Shown here: positions 1 through 9,087 of the stretch, piece after piece | How the letters are laid out: each line of letters begins with the position of its first letter | How positions within the stretch are numbered: position 1 is the first letter of the stretch | Source: Nocardioides carbamazepini | Lineage (GTDB): Bacteria; Actinomycetota; Actinomycetes; Propionibacteriales; Nocardioidaceae | Assembly (NCBI RefSeq): GCF_024614185.1 | Contig: NZ_JAHTLF010000012.1 | Coordinates: forward strand, 1-64,000 | Length of the DNA: 64,000 bases | Direction of reading: 5' to 3' | Made by a program: the position numbers and the translations under genes | The notes under the pieces: generated by a model | What the model saw: the letters and a program-made list of their open reading frames with translations, nothing else | Database searches by the model: none | Told to the model about the DNA's origin: nothing

Positions 1-2
1 CC

Positions 3-560
3 TGCGACCGGCTCGCCGCCACCGACGACCTGCCCCGCGACCACGGCTCGAAGCCCCGCGTGATCGTGCTCATCGACCAGGACTCGTTGAAGCAGCAGGT
101 CATCGACGCCGGCTACGCCCGCGGCGGGCAGACCCCCACCGGAGCCCGCCTCTCCGCCACCGCCGTGCGGCGGATGGCGTGTGATGCCGAGATCATCCCC
201 GGTGTCCTCGGCGCACACGGCCAGGTGCTGGACGTCGGACGCGCCCAACGGCTCGTCACCGCCGCGATCTGGATCGCGCTGGTCATCCGGGACCGGCACT
301 GCTCGTTCCCCGGCTGCACCCGCATGCCGCTGGCCTGCGACGCCCACCACATCACCCACTGGGCCGACGGCGGCACCACGAGCCTCGACAACCTGGTCAT
401 GCTGTGCCGCCACCACCACGTCCTCATCCACCACACGCCCTGGATCGTCCACATCGACCACGACACCGGACAACCCGTCTGGACCCCACCGCCCAGAGCC
501 ACCCTCAACGGTCTCCGAGGAAAAGCGACCTACGCACCCGCCCGACCACGCGCCGCGTAG
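3..560 (+). CDS. HNH endonuclease, DUF222/13E12 type (5' end outside window)
   Basis: The reading frame is open to the left edge, so only the C-terminal 185 residues are visible. They carry the HNH nuclease motif: a CSFPGC zinc knuckle, then DAHHITHW and the LCRHHH cluster (about nt 298-425). The preceding DHGSKPRVIVLI stretch is the usual end of the DUF222 region in the actinobacterial 13E12 repeat family. Members of this family are abundant in Nocardioides-type genomes, often as degenerate or multicopy genes, and a role in DNA cleavage or mobile elements is presumed rather than shown. The gene ends 41 bp before the htrA stop codon in convergent orientation, so it is not part of the stress operon. 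Confidence 0.85.
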   Translation, partial: CDRLAATDDLPRDHGSKPRVIVLIDQDSLKQQVIDAGYARGGQTPTGARLSATAVRRMACDAEIIPGVLGAHGQVLDVGRAQRLVTAAIWIALVIRDRHCSFPGCTRMPLACDAHHITHWADGGTTSLDNLVMLCRHHHVLIHHTPWIVHIDHDTGQPVWTPPPRATLNGLRGKATYAPARPRAA

Positions 561-601
561 GCCCGGGCCGGATCCGATCCAGCCCGGGCGGGAGGCGCGC
601 C

Positions 602-2107
602 CTACCCCTCCTTGCCGTCGAGGGTGACCTCGACCTTCTGCTCCTTCGAGCCGCGGGTGATGGTGAACTCGACGGTCTCGCCGGGCTGGTGGGTCCGGAT
701 CGCGACGATGAGGGCGTTGCCGTCGCTCACCCGGCTGCCGTTGACGTGGGTGATCACGTCGCCCTTGCGCAGTCCGGCCTTCTCGGCCGGGCTGCCGGAG
801 TTGATCTCGTTGATCTCGGCGCCCGTGCCGGTGGGGACGCCGCCGGTCTTCACCGTGGCGCCGATGAGCGGGTACTGCGCCTTGCCGGTCTTCAGGATCT
901 GGTCGACGGTGACCCGGACCTGCTCGACGGGGATCGCGAAGCCGACGCCGATGTTGCCGGCCTCGGAGTCGATCGAGCCGCCCCCGGCAGTGGCGATCGC
1001 AGAGTTGACGCCGATCACCTCGCCCTTCTGGTTGACCAGCGGCCCGCCCGAGTTGCCGGGGTTGATGGCCGCGTCCGTCTGGATCGCGTCGATCCAGGAC
1101 TGGGAGTCGACGGCGCCGGTGGTGACCGGGCGGTGCAGATAGCTGACGATGCCCGAGGTCACCGTGTCGGGCAGGCTCAGCGGCGAGCCGATGGCCACGA
1201 CCGGCTCGCCGACCTGGAGCTTCGTGGAGGCGCCCATCGCGGCGGGCTTCAGCTTGTCGCTCTCCTTGACGTAGAGGACGGCCAGGTCGTAGATGGGGCT
1301 GCGACCGACCACCTCGGCGTCGTACCGGTTGCGATCGTGGTCGACCACGACGATCGGGCCGTTGTTCTTGGCCGCGTCGGCGACCACGTGGTTGTTGGTG
1401 ACGATGTGGCCGTTGCCGTCCATCACCCAGCCGGACCCGCTCGCGCCGGTCGCCTCGCCGCCGTACTCGGCGATGATCTGGACGGTGCTCGGCAACACGG
1501 CCTGGGCGACCGCCGCGACCGAGCCGGGCGCGGCCAGCGGCGGCGAGTCCTTGAGGTCGACGCCCGCGAGGCCGTCATCGGAGTAGCCGGCGCCGGCCGG
1601 CGAGTCGTCGGAGATCCGGTCGTAGGCGAGTGCGCCGAGCAGGCCGCCGCCGAGACCGACGACCAGGGCGACCGCGGCGACCACGGGGATCAGCCAGGCC
1701 GGGGACCGGGGAGCACTGCGGTCGGCGTGCGCGGCGGGCATCCGGACCGTGAGATCGGCCGGCGCCCCCGCCGGGGCCAGGACGGGCGGCACGGGCGGCA
1801 CAGGCGGGGGCGGCAGCAGCGAGGGCGCGAGCCCCGGCAACGGGGTCGTCGGCTCGGGCGCGGATCCGGGCGCGGGCGGTGCCCACTGGGGTCGGACGAG
1901 CTCGACCGGCTCGACGGGCTCCGGCTCGACGGGCTCCGGCTCGACCGGCTCGACGGGCTCCGGCTCGACGGGCTCCGGCTCGACCGGCTCGACGGGCTCC
2001 GGCTCGACGGGCTCCGGCTCGACCGGCTCGGCGGGCTCCGGTTCGAGCTGCTCACGCGGCTGGAGCGGCTCGGTGGGCTCGCGGTCGGAGTCGGGCACGT
2101 CGTTCAC
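602..2107 (-). CDS. htrA: HtrA/DegP-like membrane-anchored serine protease with PDZ domain
   Basis: A 501-residue S1C protease. Residues 1-70 are a Pro/Glu/Val repeat tail, about 71-136 are proline-rich, 137-162 form one transmembrane segment, and the trypsin-like domain follows with catalytic His240 (TNNHVV), Asp274 (YDLAVL) and Ser353 (GNSGGP). A single PDZ domain spans about 415-495. It should degrade or refold damaged proteins outside the membrane under envelope stress. It is the third gene of sigE-rseA-htrA, the same order as Rv1221-Rv1223 in Mycobacterium tuberculosis, although tatB is absent here. The N-terminal repeat lies on the cytoplasmic side if the single segment is oriented as in the family. 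Confidence 0.95.
   Translation of the reverse strand: MNDVPDSDREPTEPLQPREQLEPEPAEPVEPEPVEPEPVEPVEPEPVEPEPVEPVEPEPVEPEPVEPVELVRPQWAPPAPGSAPEPTTPLPGLAPSLLPPPPVPPVPPVLAPAGAPADLTVRMPAAHADRSAPRSPAWLIPVVAAVALVVGLGGGLLGALAYDRISDDSPAGAGYSDDGLAGVDLKDSPPLAAPGSVAAVAQAVLPSTVQIIAEYGGEATGASGSGWVMDGNGHIVTNNHVVADAAKNNGPIVVVDHDRNRYDAEVVGRSPIYDLAVLYVKESDKLKPAAMGASTKLQVGEPVVAIGSPLSLPDTVTSGIVSYLHRPVTTGAVDSQSWIDAIQTDAAINPGNSGGPLVNQKGEVIGVNSAIATAGGGSIDSEAGNIGVGFAIPVEQVRVTVDQILKTGKAQYPLIGATVKTGGVPTGTGAEINEINSGSPAEKAGLRKGDVITHVNGSRVSDGNALIVAIRTHQPGETVEFTITRGSKEQKVEVTLDGKEG
1901..2041 (-). repeat. 39-bp tandem repeat inside htrA
   Basis: Three perfect 39-bp copies (1901-1939, 1940-1978, 1979-2017) are followed by a diverged partial copy. 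Each unit encodes 13 residues of the Glu-Pro-Val type (PEPVEPEPVEPVE). The unit is a multiple of three, so copy-number change would keep frame and alter only the length of the cytoplasmic tail of HtrA. Confidence 0.9.
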
Positions 2108-2143
2108 GGGTCCATCATGTCCGATGGGCCCGTAGGGAGCGGG

Positions 2144-2653
2144 TCAGGGCAGCATCCGACGCACAGGCGCGATGCCGGGCATGCCGGACATGCCGGACAG
2201 CCCCACGGAGCCGGCGCCGGTGGAGCCCGGGCTCGGGGAGCCGGACGGCGTCGGGACCGTCGTGTTGATCTGGGAGGCGGGTGGACGGCGGTCCGCCGGC
2301 GGCCCGGAGCCCGGGGCGAAGCCGAGGGCGAGGACGCCGAGCATCGCGGCACCGATCGCGCCGCCGCCGAGCATCACGGCACCGGTCGTGCGGCGATGCG
2401 CGACATGGGGCTCATGGACGGCCAGCAGTGCCTCGCCGGGAGGCATGCTGAGCAGGGATCCCTTGAGACCGGAGGGCACGCCGCGCTCACCCTCGTGCAG
2501 GCCGGCCAGCCGGGTCTTGACCCAGCCCTCCCGCTCGACGAGGTCGCGGCACGCGTGGCAGGTGTAGACGTGCGACCACGCCTCCTCGGTCTCCCGCGTG
2601 GAGAGCTGACCGTCGAGCAGCGCGCTGACCCGGTTGCCGAGGTGACCGATCAC
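2144..2653 (-). CDS. rseA: Anti-sigma factor RseA-like (zinc-binding ZAS domain)
   Basis: A 169-residue protein with an N-terminal anti-sigma fold. LSTRETEEAW leads into His28-x3-Cys32-x2-Cys35, the HxxxCxxC zinc signature of ZAS anti-sigma factors. A hydrophobic segment at about residues 91-113 (AVMLGGGAIGAAMLGVLALG) should anchor it in the membrane, with a Ser/Gly/Pro-rich tail outside. It lies between the sigE and htrA homologues, so it most likely sequesters the adjacent ECF sigma factor until envelope stress. The family assignment is firm; partner specificity is inferred from gene order. Confidence 0.9.
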   Translation of the reverse strand: MIGHLGNRVSALLDGQLSTRETEEAWSHVYTCHACRDLVEREGWVKTRLAGLHEGERGVPSGLKGSLLSMPPGEALLAVHEPHVAHRRTTGAVMLGGGAIGAAMLGVLALGFAPGSGPPADRRPPASQINTTVPTPSGSPSPGSTGAGSVGLSGMSGMPGIAPVRRMLP

Positions 2654-2720
2654 CGGGGTCCCCGATCGATTGTTCGCCGGAGGAGCGAAGCGGGGGAGGT
2701 GAAGAATCGAGTGGGGTGGT

Positions 2721-3332
2721 TCACGTCGCTCCCCCGCTGACGGCCAACGGCGCGGGACCGGCGTACCGCGTCCGTCCGGCGGCCGGGGCGCGGTGGGCCA
2801 GTGCGGTGCGCAGCAGCGCGCGTCCGCGGTGGATCCGGGAGCGGACCGTGCCGAGCTTGGCGCCGAGGATCTCGGCGATCTCCTCGTAGCTCAGACCCTC
2901 GATGTCGCAGAGCACGACGGCCGCGCGGAAGTCCGGCGGGAGGGCAGCCAGGGCCGCGGAGACGTCGTCGTCGAAGGTCTGGTCGGCGAACGCCAGGTCA
3001 GGCGCCGGGGAGGCGCTCGCCAGCCGGGCGGCACGCTCGTCGGAGAGGGCGTCGAACCGGATCCGCTGCTTGCGGCGGGCCTGGTCGAGGAAGAGGTTGG
3101 TGGTGATCCGGTGCAGCCAGCCCTCGAAGGTGCCGGGCGTGTAGGTGTGCAGCGAGCGGAAGACCCGGACGAAGACCTCCTGGGTGAGGTCCTCGGCGTC
3201 GTGGCGGTTGCCGGTCAGCCGCAGGGCCAGCCGGTAGACACGGTCGGAGTGCTCCTCGACGATGCGTCCCCAGTCCAGGTCGGACTGCCCCTGCCCGGCG
3301 AGCGGGAGGTGAGGATCGACGGGCTCCTTCAT
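2721..3332 (-). CDS. sigE: ECF sigma factor SigE-like
   Basis: RNA polymerase sigma-70 of the ECF class, 203 residues from the chosen ATG. Region 2 is [21 protein letters not shown]...[18 protein letters not shown]; region 4 is [42 protein letters not shown] chose ATG 3332 because an AGAAGG Shine-Dalgarno lies just upstream; a longer frame from TTG 3422 adds 30 unconserved residues and runs over the GGGAAC palindrome. It controls the cell-envelope stress response together with the downstream anti-sigma and HtrA genes. Divergent from an O-methyltransferase, as in mycobacteria (Rv1220c/Rv1221). Confidence 0.93.
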   Translation of the reverse strand: MKEPVDPHLPLAGQGQSDLDWGRIVEEHSDRVYRLALRLTGNRHDAEDLTQEVFVRVFRSLHTYTPGTFEGWLHRITTNLFLDQARRKQRIRFDALSDERAARLASASPAPDLAFADQTFDDDVSAALAALPPDFRAAVVLCDIEGLSYEEIAEILGAKLGTVRSRIHRGRALLRTALAHRAPAAGRTRYAGPAPLAVSGGAT

Positions 3333-3380
3333 CGTGGCCTTCTTCCGCTGGATCAGCGCCAAGGTCTCCTGGCTCCTCTC

Positions 3381-3408
3381 ACCGTAGGGGTGGGAACTGA
3401 GCGTTCCC
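3381..3408 (-). promoter_or_regulatory. Candidate ECF-type promoter of sigE with GGGAAC palindrome
   Basis: On the minus strand GGGAAC (3408-3403) is followed after 18 nt by CGGT (3384-3381), close to the GGGAAC...CGTT pattern used by SigE/SigH-type factors, and could give autoregulation. The -35 half belongs to a perfect inverted repeat, GGGAAC-TGAGC-GTTCCC (3392-3408), so the same box also faces the divergent methyltransferase. The spacing and the imperfect -10 keep this tentative. Confidence 0.4.
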
Positions 3409-3506
3409 TGTGAACTGCCCAATCATTGGCCACAACGATCGGCGACCATCGGGTGTTCCCGGCGACGGTCCACGGTCCCGGGCGCCGGACGCAATAAGGT
3501 GAGCCT

Positions 3507-4163
3507 GTGGCTCCGACACCGATCAACGCGACCAGCTGGACCTTCGCCGACACCTACGTCACCGAGGACGAGGTCCTCGTGGCCGCACGCACGCGTGCCG
3601 AGGAGGTCGGCGTCGTTCCGATCGGTGCCGGGACAGGCGCCACGCTGCGCTTCATCGCCGCCGCGCTCGAGGCGCGCGCGGTCGTCGAGATCGGCACCGG
3701 CACCGGCGTCTCCGGCGTATGGCTGCTGCGCGGGATGCGCCCCGACGGCGTGCTGACGACGGTCGACGTGGAGGCCGAGCACCAGCGCCTGGCCAAGGAG
3801 TCGTTCAAGGAGGCCGGCGTCCCCCCGCAGCGTGTGCGGACGATCGCCGGCTCGGCGCTCGACGTGCTCCCCCGGCTGACCGACGGCCACTACGACATCG
3901 TCTTCGCCGATGGCGACAAGCGGGAGTACGCCGCCTATCTCGCCGAGGCGCTGCGCCTGCTCCGCCCCGGCGGCGTGGTCGCGTTCGACAACGCCCTATG
4001 GCACGACCGGGTCGCCGACCCGGCCCAGCGCGACGACGAGACGGTCGCGATCCGCGACCTCGTGCAGCAGGTCGCGGCGACCGACGGCCTCGTGCCGGCC
4101 CTGCTGCCGGTGGGCGACGGGCTGCTGGTCGCGAAGAAGGAGTGGGTGCCGGAGGCGGACTGA
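3507..4163 (+). CDS. SAM-dependent O-methyltransferase (Rv1220c-like)
   Basis: A 218-residue class I methyltransferase of the catechol-O-methyltransferase-like family. The SAM site is VVEIGTGTGVSGVWLL (about residues 60-75), the acidic strand end is TTVDVE, and YDIVFADGDKREY followed by LLRPGGVVAFDNALWHDRVAD matches the metal/substrate region of this family. Start GTG 3507 is preceded by AAGGTGAG. It is divergent from sigE, the order conserved in mycobacteria, where the substrate is also unknown. It ends 4 bp from the stop of the convergent aminopeptidase gene. Confidence 0.88.
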   Translation: MAPTPINATSWTFADTYVTEDEVLVAARTRAEEVGVVPIGAGTGATLRFIAAALEARAVVEIGTGTGVSGVWLLRGMRPDGVLTTVDVEAEHQRLAKESFKEAGVPPQRVRTIAGSALDVLPRLTDGHYDIVFADGDKREYAAYLAEALRLLRPGGVVAFDNALWHDRVADPAQRDDETVAIRDLVQQVAATDGLVPALLPVGDGLLVAKKEWVPEAD

Positions 4164-4167
4164 CGCC

Positions 4168-5750
<1,583 letters not shown>

Positions 5751-5754
<4 letters not shown>

Positions 5755-5918
5755 CCGACGACGTTCTTGAGCGCGTCGCCGAGCGCGGCAGCCTCCTCGG
5801 CATTGAGCTCGACCACGAGTCGGCCACCACCTTCGAGCGGAACGCGCATCACGATGCCGCGACCCTCTTTGGTGACCTCGAGCGGACCGTCGCCGGTCCG
5901 AGGCTTCATCGCCGCCAT
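5751..5918 (-). CDS. DUF3117 small conserved protein
   Basis: A 55-residue protein beginning MAAMKPRTGDGPLE and ending ALGDALKNVVG, matching the near-invariant actinobacterial DUF3117 family (Rv1211 in M. tuberculosis). No function is established. ATG 5918 has AGAGGGG upstream and matches the family start; an in-frame start at 5936 adds six unconserved residues. The stop overlaps the pepA start by 4 bases. The surrounding LOG, DivIVA and sigE genes are also near Rv1211 in mycobacteria. Confidence 0.92.
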
Positions 5919-5986
5919 GCGGCACCCCTCTTCCACTACCTCTGCGATCCGCCGGACGCCCTGTGCATCCGACTGTGCGCCAGATC

Positions 5987-5992
5987 ATTATC
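5987..5992 (-). promoter_or_regulatory. Possible -10 element upstream of DUF3117-pepA
   Basis: The 106-bp gap between the DivIVA-domain gene and DUF3117 contains GATAAT on the minus strand about 68 nt before the DUF3117 ATG. No convincing -35 hexamer is visible at 16-18 nt, so this is only a weak candidate. Nothing else was seen in the gap. Confidence 0.25.
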
Positions 5993-6024
5993 CCTCATGC
6001 CGCACAGCAGATGCAGCCGGACTC

Positions 6025-6705
6025 TCAGCGGGTCGCTTCCTCGGCCGTCAGCGCGGCCTCGACGAAGAAGATGACGCTGTCGCTCTCGTTGCCGTCGTAG
6101 CGCTCCATCGCCTTGCCGATGGGGTTCTCGAAACGACCCGAGGGCATCTCGACGACCGGCATCCCGTCGAAGGCCGGGTGCTGCGACCAGCGCGCGCCGG
6201 GGACCGCGCGGACCAGCACCTCGCCGAGGTAGCTGCCGGCCGCCCACACGTCGGCGACGCCCTGCGCCGGACCGCGCTCGGATCGTCGGGACCACTGGTC
6301 GAGGGAGGACTCCACCTGGTCGACGCTCTCGGTGGTGAAGTCGAGGATGTCGCTGCCCGCCGGATGCTTGGCGGCCCAGGTCTCGGCCAGCACCCGCACC
6401 AGGGCGGCCGGCGCCGGCGCCGCCCGCGCCTGGGGTACGTCGGTGGGCCGGTCATCCTCCAGCTCGCGGGCGAGCCGGCTGAGCAGCTCGTCGACCTCGC
6501 CCATCCGGTAGCCGCGGAGCGCGAGCGAGAAGCGCACCCGCCGCAGGTCGTCGGGTGCGACCGGACGGCTCGCGGGGACGAGAGCGTCCGGCCGGTCGTC
6601 GTACGCCGGCGCCATCGGCTCCCCGCGACCGGCGGCCAGCAGGGCGACGCCGCCCATCGCGAGCACGATGAGGACGGCGAACACCCACATCATCGGGTGG
6701 GACAT
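6025..6705 (-). CDS. DivIVA-domain membrane protein
   Basis: A 226-residue protein: an N-terminal transmembrane segment (MMWVFAVLIVLAMGGVALLA, about residues 4-24) and then a single DivIVA-like motif, VRFSLALRGYRMGEVDELLSRLARELE (about 57-83). The C-terminal half (residues 120-226) is a conserved-looking globular region of unknown role. The motif recurs in actinobacterial proteins related to polar growth and septation, so a cell-envelope role is likely but unproven. It starts 12 bp after the LOG-family gene, so dapE, LOG and this gene form one operon. The M. tuberculosis Rv1209 region has a similar protein. Confidence 0.85.
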   Translation of the reverse strand: MSHPMMWVFAVLIVLAMGGVALLAAGRGEPMAPAYDDRPDALVPASRPVAPDDLRRVRFSLALRGYRMGEVDELLSRLARELEDDRPTDVPQARAAPAPAALVRVLAETWAAKHPAGSDILDFTTESVDQVESSLDQWSRRSERGPAQGVADVWAAGSYLGEVLVRAVPGARWSQHPAFDGMPVVEMPSGRFENPIGKAMERYDGNESDSVIFFVEAALTAEEATR

Positions 6706-6716
6706 CGGCAGCGGTC

Positions 6717-7445
6717 TCAGCCGTGCCGCTCGCGGGCCGCGACCATCAGCGCCACGGCCTCGTCGACGTCGTCGGTCAGGGTCAGCATGTCGACGTCGGA
6801 CTGCTTGATCCGGGCGTCCTCCAGCATCGAGCCCTGCATCCAGTCGATCAGGCCCTGCCAGTGCTCGACGCCCATCAGCACGATCGGGAACTGCGTGATC
6901 TTGAGGGTCTGGGCGAGCGTCATCGCCTCGAACAGCTCGTCGAGCGTGCCGAGGCCACCGGGCAGCACGACGTAGCCCTGGCTGTACTTGACGAACATCA
7001 TCTTGCGGACGAAGAAGTAGCGGAAGTTGAGCCCGAAGCCGACGTAGTCGTTGAGCTTGGCCTCCCACGGCAGCTCGATGCCGAGGCCGACGCTCTCGCC
7101 ACCGGCCTCCGTCGCACCCCGGTTGGCCGCCTCCATGGCGCCGGGACCGCCGCCCGTGATGACCGCGAATCCCGCCTTCGCGAGCGCGGCGCCCACCCGG
7201 AGGCCGATGTCGTAGGCCGGGTGCGTCTCCGGGATCCGGGCCGACCCGAACACGGAGATCGCCGGACCCAGCTCGGCGAGGTCGTTGAAGCCCTCGACGA
7301 ACTCGGCCTGGATCTTCAGCACGCGCCAGGTGTCGGTGTGGACCCAGCCGCCGTCGCCGCGGCTGTCGAGGAGCCGCTGGTCGGTGGTGGATCCCTCGGG
7401 ACGTCCCTTGCTCGGTCGCGGACCGGGTCCGTTGCGCCTGGTCAT
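6717..7445 (-). CDS. LOG/TIGR00730 family protein (putative cytokinin riboside phosphate phosphoribohydrolase)
   Basis: A 242-residue Rossmann-type protein with both LOG signatures: [13 protein letters not shown] and PGGLGTLDE. Family members hydrolyse nucleoside 5'-monophosphates to free base and ribose 5-phosphate, and are often annotated as lysine decarboxylases by mistake. The catalytic Arg and Glu of the signatures are present. ATG 7445 overlaps the dapE stop by 4 bases and has GGAGG at the right distance. Pairing with dapE is conserved in actinobacteria (Rv1202/Rv1205 region), although no shared pathway is known. Confidence 0.9.
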   Translation of the reverse strand: MTRRNGPGPRPSKGRPEGSTTDQRLLDSRGDGGWVHTDTWRVLKIQAEFVEGFNDLAELGPAISVFGSARIPETHPAYDIGLRVGAALAKAGFAVITGGGPGAMEAANRGATEAGGESVGLGIELPWEAKLNDYVGFGLNFRYFFVRKMMFVKYSQGYVVLPGGLGTLDELFEAMTLAQTLKITQFPIVLMGVEHWQGLIDWMQGSMLEDARIKQSDVDMLTLTDDVDEAVALMVAARERHG

Positions 7446-8545
7446 TGCTGATCCTCCGTTTTCGCTCGGATGCCGTCCAGCAGCCACGCCCGGAGCTGCC
7501 GCTCGCACGTCTCGACCTGGGCGACCTCGACGTGCTCGTCCTGCTTGTGGGCCAGCATCGGGTCGCCGGGGCCGTAGTTGACCGCAGGCACGCCGAGGGC
7601 GGTGAACCGGGCGACATCGGTCCAGCCGAACTTCGGGGCGACCTGGCCACCCACGGCCTCGATGAAGGCCTTCGCGGCAGGTCGATCCAGCCCGGGCAGC
7701 GCGCCGGGGGCGGTGTCGGTCAGGACGATCTCGAAGCCGTCGAAGAACTCCCGGACGAAGGCCAGCGCCTCCGCCTCCGAGCGGTCCGGCGCGAAGCGGT
7801 GGTTGACGGTCACGACGCACTCGTCGGGGATCACGTTGCCGGCGACGCCACCGCGGATCCCGACCGCGTTGAGCCCCTCGTGGTACTCCAGCCCGTCGAT
7901 GACCGGCTTGCGGGCCTCGTAGGCGTTGAGGCGGGTGAGGATCTCGGCGGCGCCGTGGATCGCGTTGACCCCGCGCCAGCTGCGCGCGGAGTGGGCCCGC
8001 TCCCCCGTCGTGCGGACGTCGACGCGCAGCGTGCCCTGGCAGCCCGCCTCGACACCCGCGTTGGACGGCTCCATCAGGATCGCGAAGTCGGCGACGAGCA
8101 GGTCGGGATCGGACTCCCCCAGCAGCCGCAGCCCGTTGTAGGCGGACTCGATCTCCTCGGCCTCGTAGAGCACGTAGGTGACGTCGTGGACCGGCTCGGA
8201 CAGGCTCGCCGCGAGCTTGAGGATGACGGCGTCGCCGCCCTTCATGTCGCAGGTGCCGAGGCCGTGCAGGATCCCCGCCGCCTCGTCGTACCGGCTCGGG
8301 AGGTTGTCGTTGACCGGCACCGTGTCGAGGTGACCGGCGATCACCACCCGGCTCGGCCGGCCGAGGTCGGTGCGGGCGACGACCGTGTGCCCCCGCCGGG
8401 TCACGGTGAGGTGCGGCAGGGCCTGGAGGGCGGCCTCGACGGCGTCCGCGATGGCCTGCTCGTCACGGCTGACCGACTCGATGTCGACCAGCTGGCGGGT
8501 CAGGGTCACGACGTCGGCGGCGAGGTCGAGCTGCGGAGCGGGCAC
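7442..8545 (-). CDS. dapE: Succinyl-diaminopimelate desuccinylase
   Basis: A 367-residue M20 metallohydrolase. It cleaves N-succinyl-LL-diaminopimelate to LL-DAP and succinate in lysine/peptidoglycan synthesis. Metal ligands and catalytic residues are visible in [18 protein letters not shown] and YEAEEIES; the dimerisation domain starts near [24 protein letters not shown]. Start GTG 8545 gives the family length. dapD (13945) and dapC (17696) are also in this window, so three of the four succinylase-branch steps lie within 10 kb. Confidence 0.93.
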   Translation of the reverse strand: MPAPQLDLAADVVTLTRQLVDIESVSRDEQAIADAVEAALQALPHLTVTRRGHTVVARTDLGRPSRVVIAGHLDTVPVNDNLPSRYDEAAGILHGLGTCDMKGGDAVILKLAASLSEPVHDVTYVLYEAEEIESAYNGLRLLGESDPDLLVADFAILMEPSNAGVEAGCQGTLRVDVRTTGERAHSARSWRGVNAIHGAAEILTRLNAYEARKPVIDGLEYHEGLNAVGIRGGVAGNVIPDECVVTVNHRFAPDRSEAEALAFVREFFDGFEIVLTDTAPGALPGLDRPAAKAFIEAVGGQVAPKFGWTDVARFTALGVPAVNYGPGDPMLAHKQDEHVEVAQVETCERQLRAWLLDGIRAKTEDQQ

Positions 8546-8600
8546 GGGTGACAGTCAACCAGCCCGACGGTCGCGCGCGGCGACGGGAGGCGCCCGCCCG

Positions 8601-9014
8601 TCAGTGGAAGATGCGGCTGGTCACCTGGGCCAGCGCGACGACCCGATCGCCGGTGTCGCGGACGACGACCTGGCTGTGGGTCGCGAAGCGGGTACGACGC
8701 AGGACCGTCGCGGTCGCCCGCAGGTCGGTGGTCGCCGCGTCGGCGTACGAGACGTCGAGCTGCGTCGTCGCGCCACCCGTGGCGGCGTCCTCCGGCGTGA
8801 GGCCCGAGGCCGAGGCGGCAGCGCCGGCGATGTCGACGAGCGTCGCCACGACGCCGCCGTGGAGGACGCCCGGCACGGTCGTCAGGTCGTCGCGGAACGC
8901 GAGCGCGAGCACGGCCTCCTCCGGCCGGGCGGAGACCACCTCGATCCCGAGGGCACGGGCGACCGGGGAGGCCGCGAGGACGTCGTCGATCCAGCTGCGG
9001 GCGAGCGTGTGCAT
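8601..9014 (-). CDS. PaaI-family hotdog thioesterase
   Basis: A 137-residue single-hotdog protein. The signature VPGVLHGGVVATLVDIAGAAAS is the HGG motif of PaaI/YbgC-type acyl-CoA thioesterases, followed by the strand region TTQLDVSYADAATTDLRATATVLRRTRF. ATG 9014 is preferred over an upstream in-frame start at 9065 because the family begins with a helix like LARSWIDDVLAASPVARALGIEV. The substrate is unknown. It lies between dapE and ileS on the same strand with its own gap on each side. Confidence 0.85.
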   Translation of the reverse strand: MHTLARSWIDDVLAASPVARALGIEVVSARPEEAVLALAFRDDLTTVPGVLHGGVVATLVDIAGAAASASGLTPEDAATGGATTQLDVSYADAATTDLRATATVLRRTRFATHSQVVVRDTGDRVVALAQVTSRIFH

Positions 9015-9087
9015 GTGCCCATCCTCTGCAGCGGCGCGCCTGCCGGCCATGACCCGCGAGGTCATGACCGGCAGGCGCCGCGCCGGG

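Noticed and set aside
1901..2041. Short regularly repeated units that could suggest a CRISPR array
   Set aside because: The 39-bp units are directly adjacent with no unique spacers, keep reading frame and lie inside the htrA coding region.
404..2740. Long plus-strand open frame of 778 codons over htrA/rseA
   Set aside because: It is the GC-rich antisense shadow of htrA, rseA and the intervening DNA; the translation is low-complexity and has no domain, while the minus-strand genes have clear catalytic motifs.
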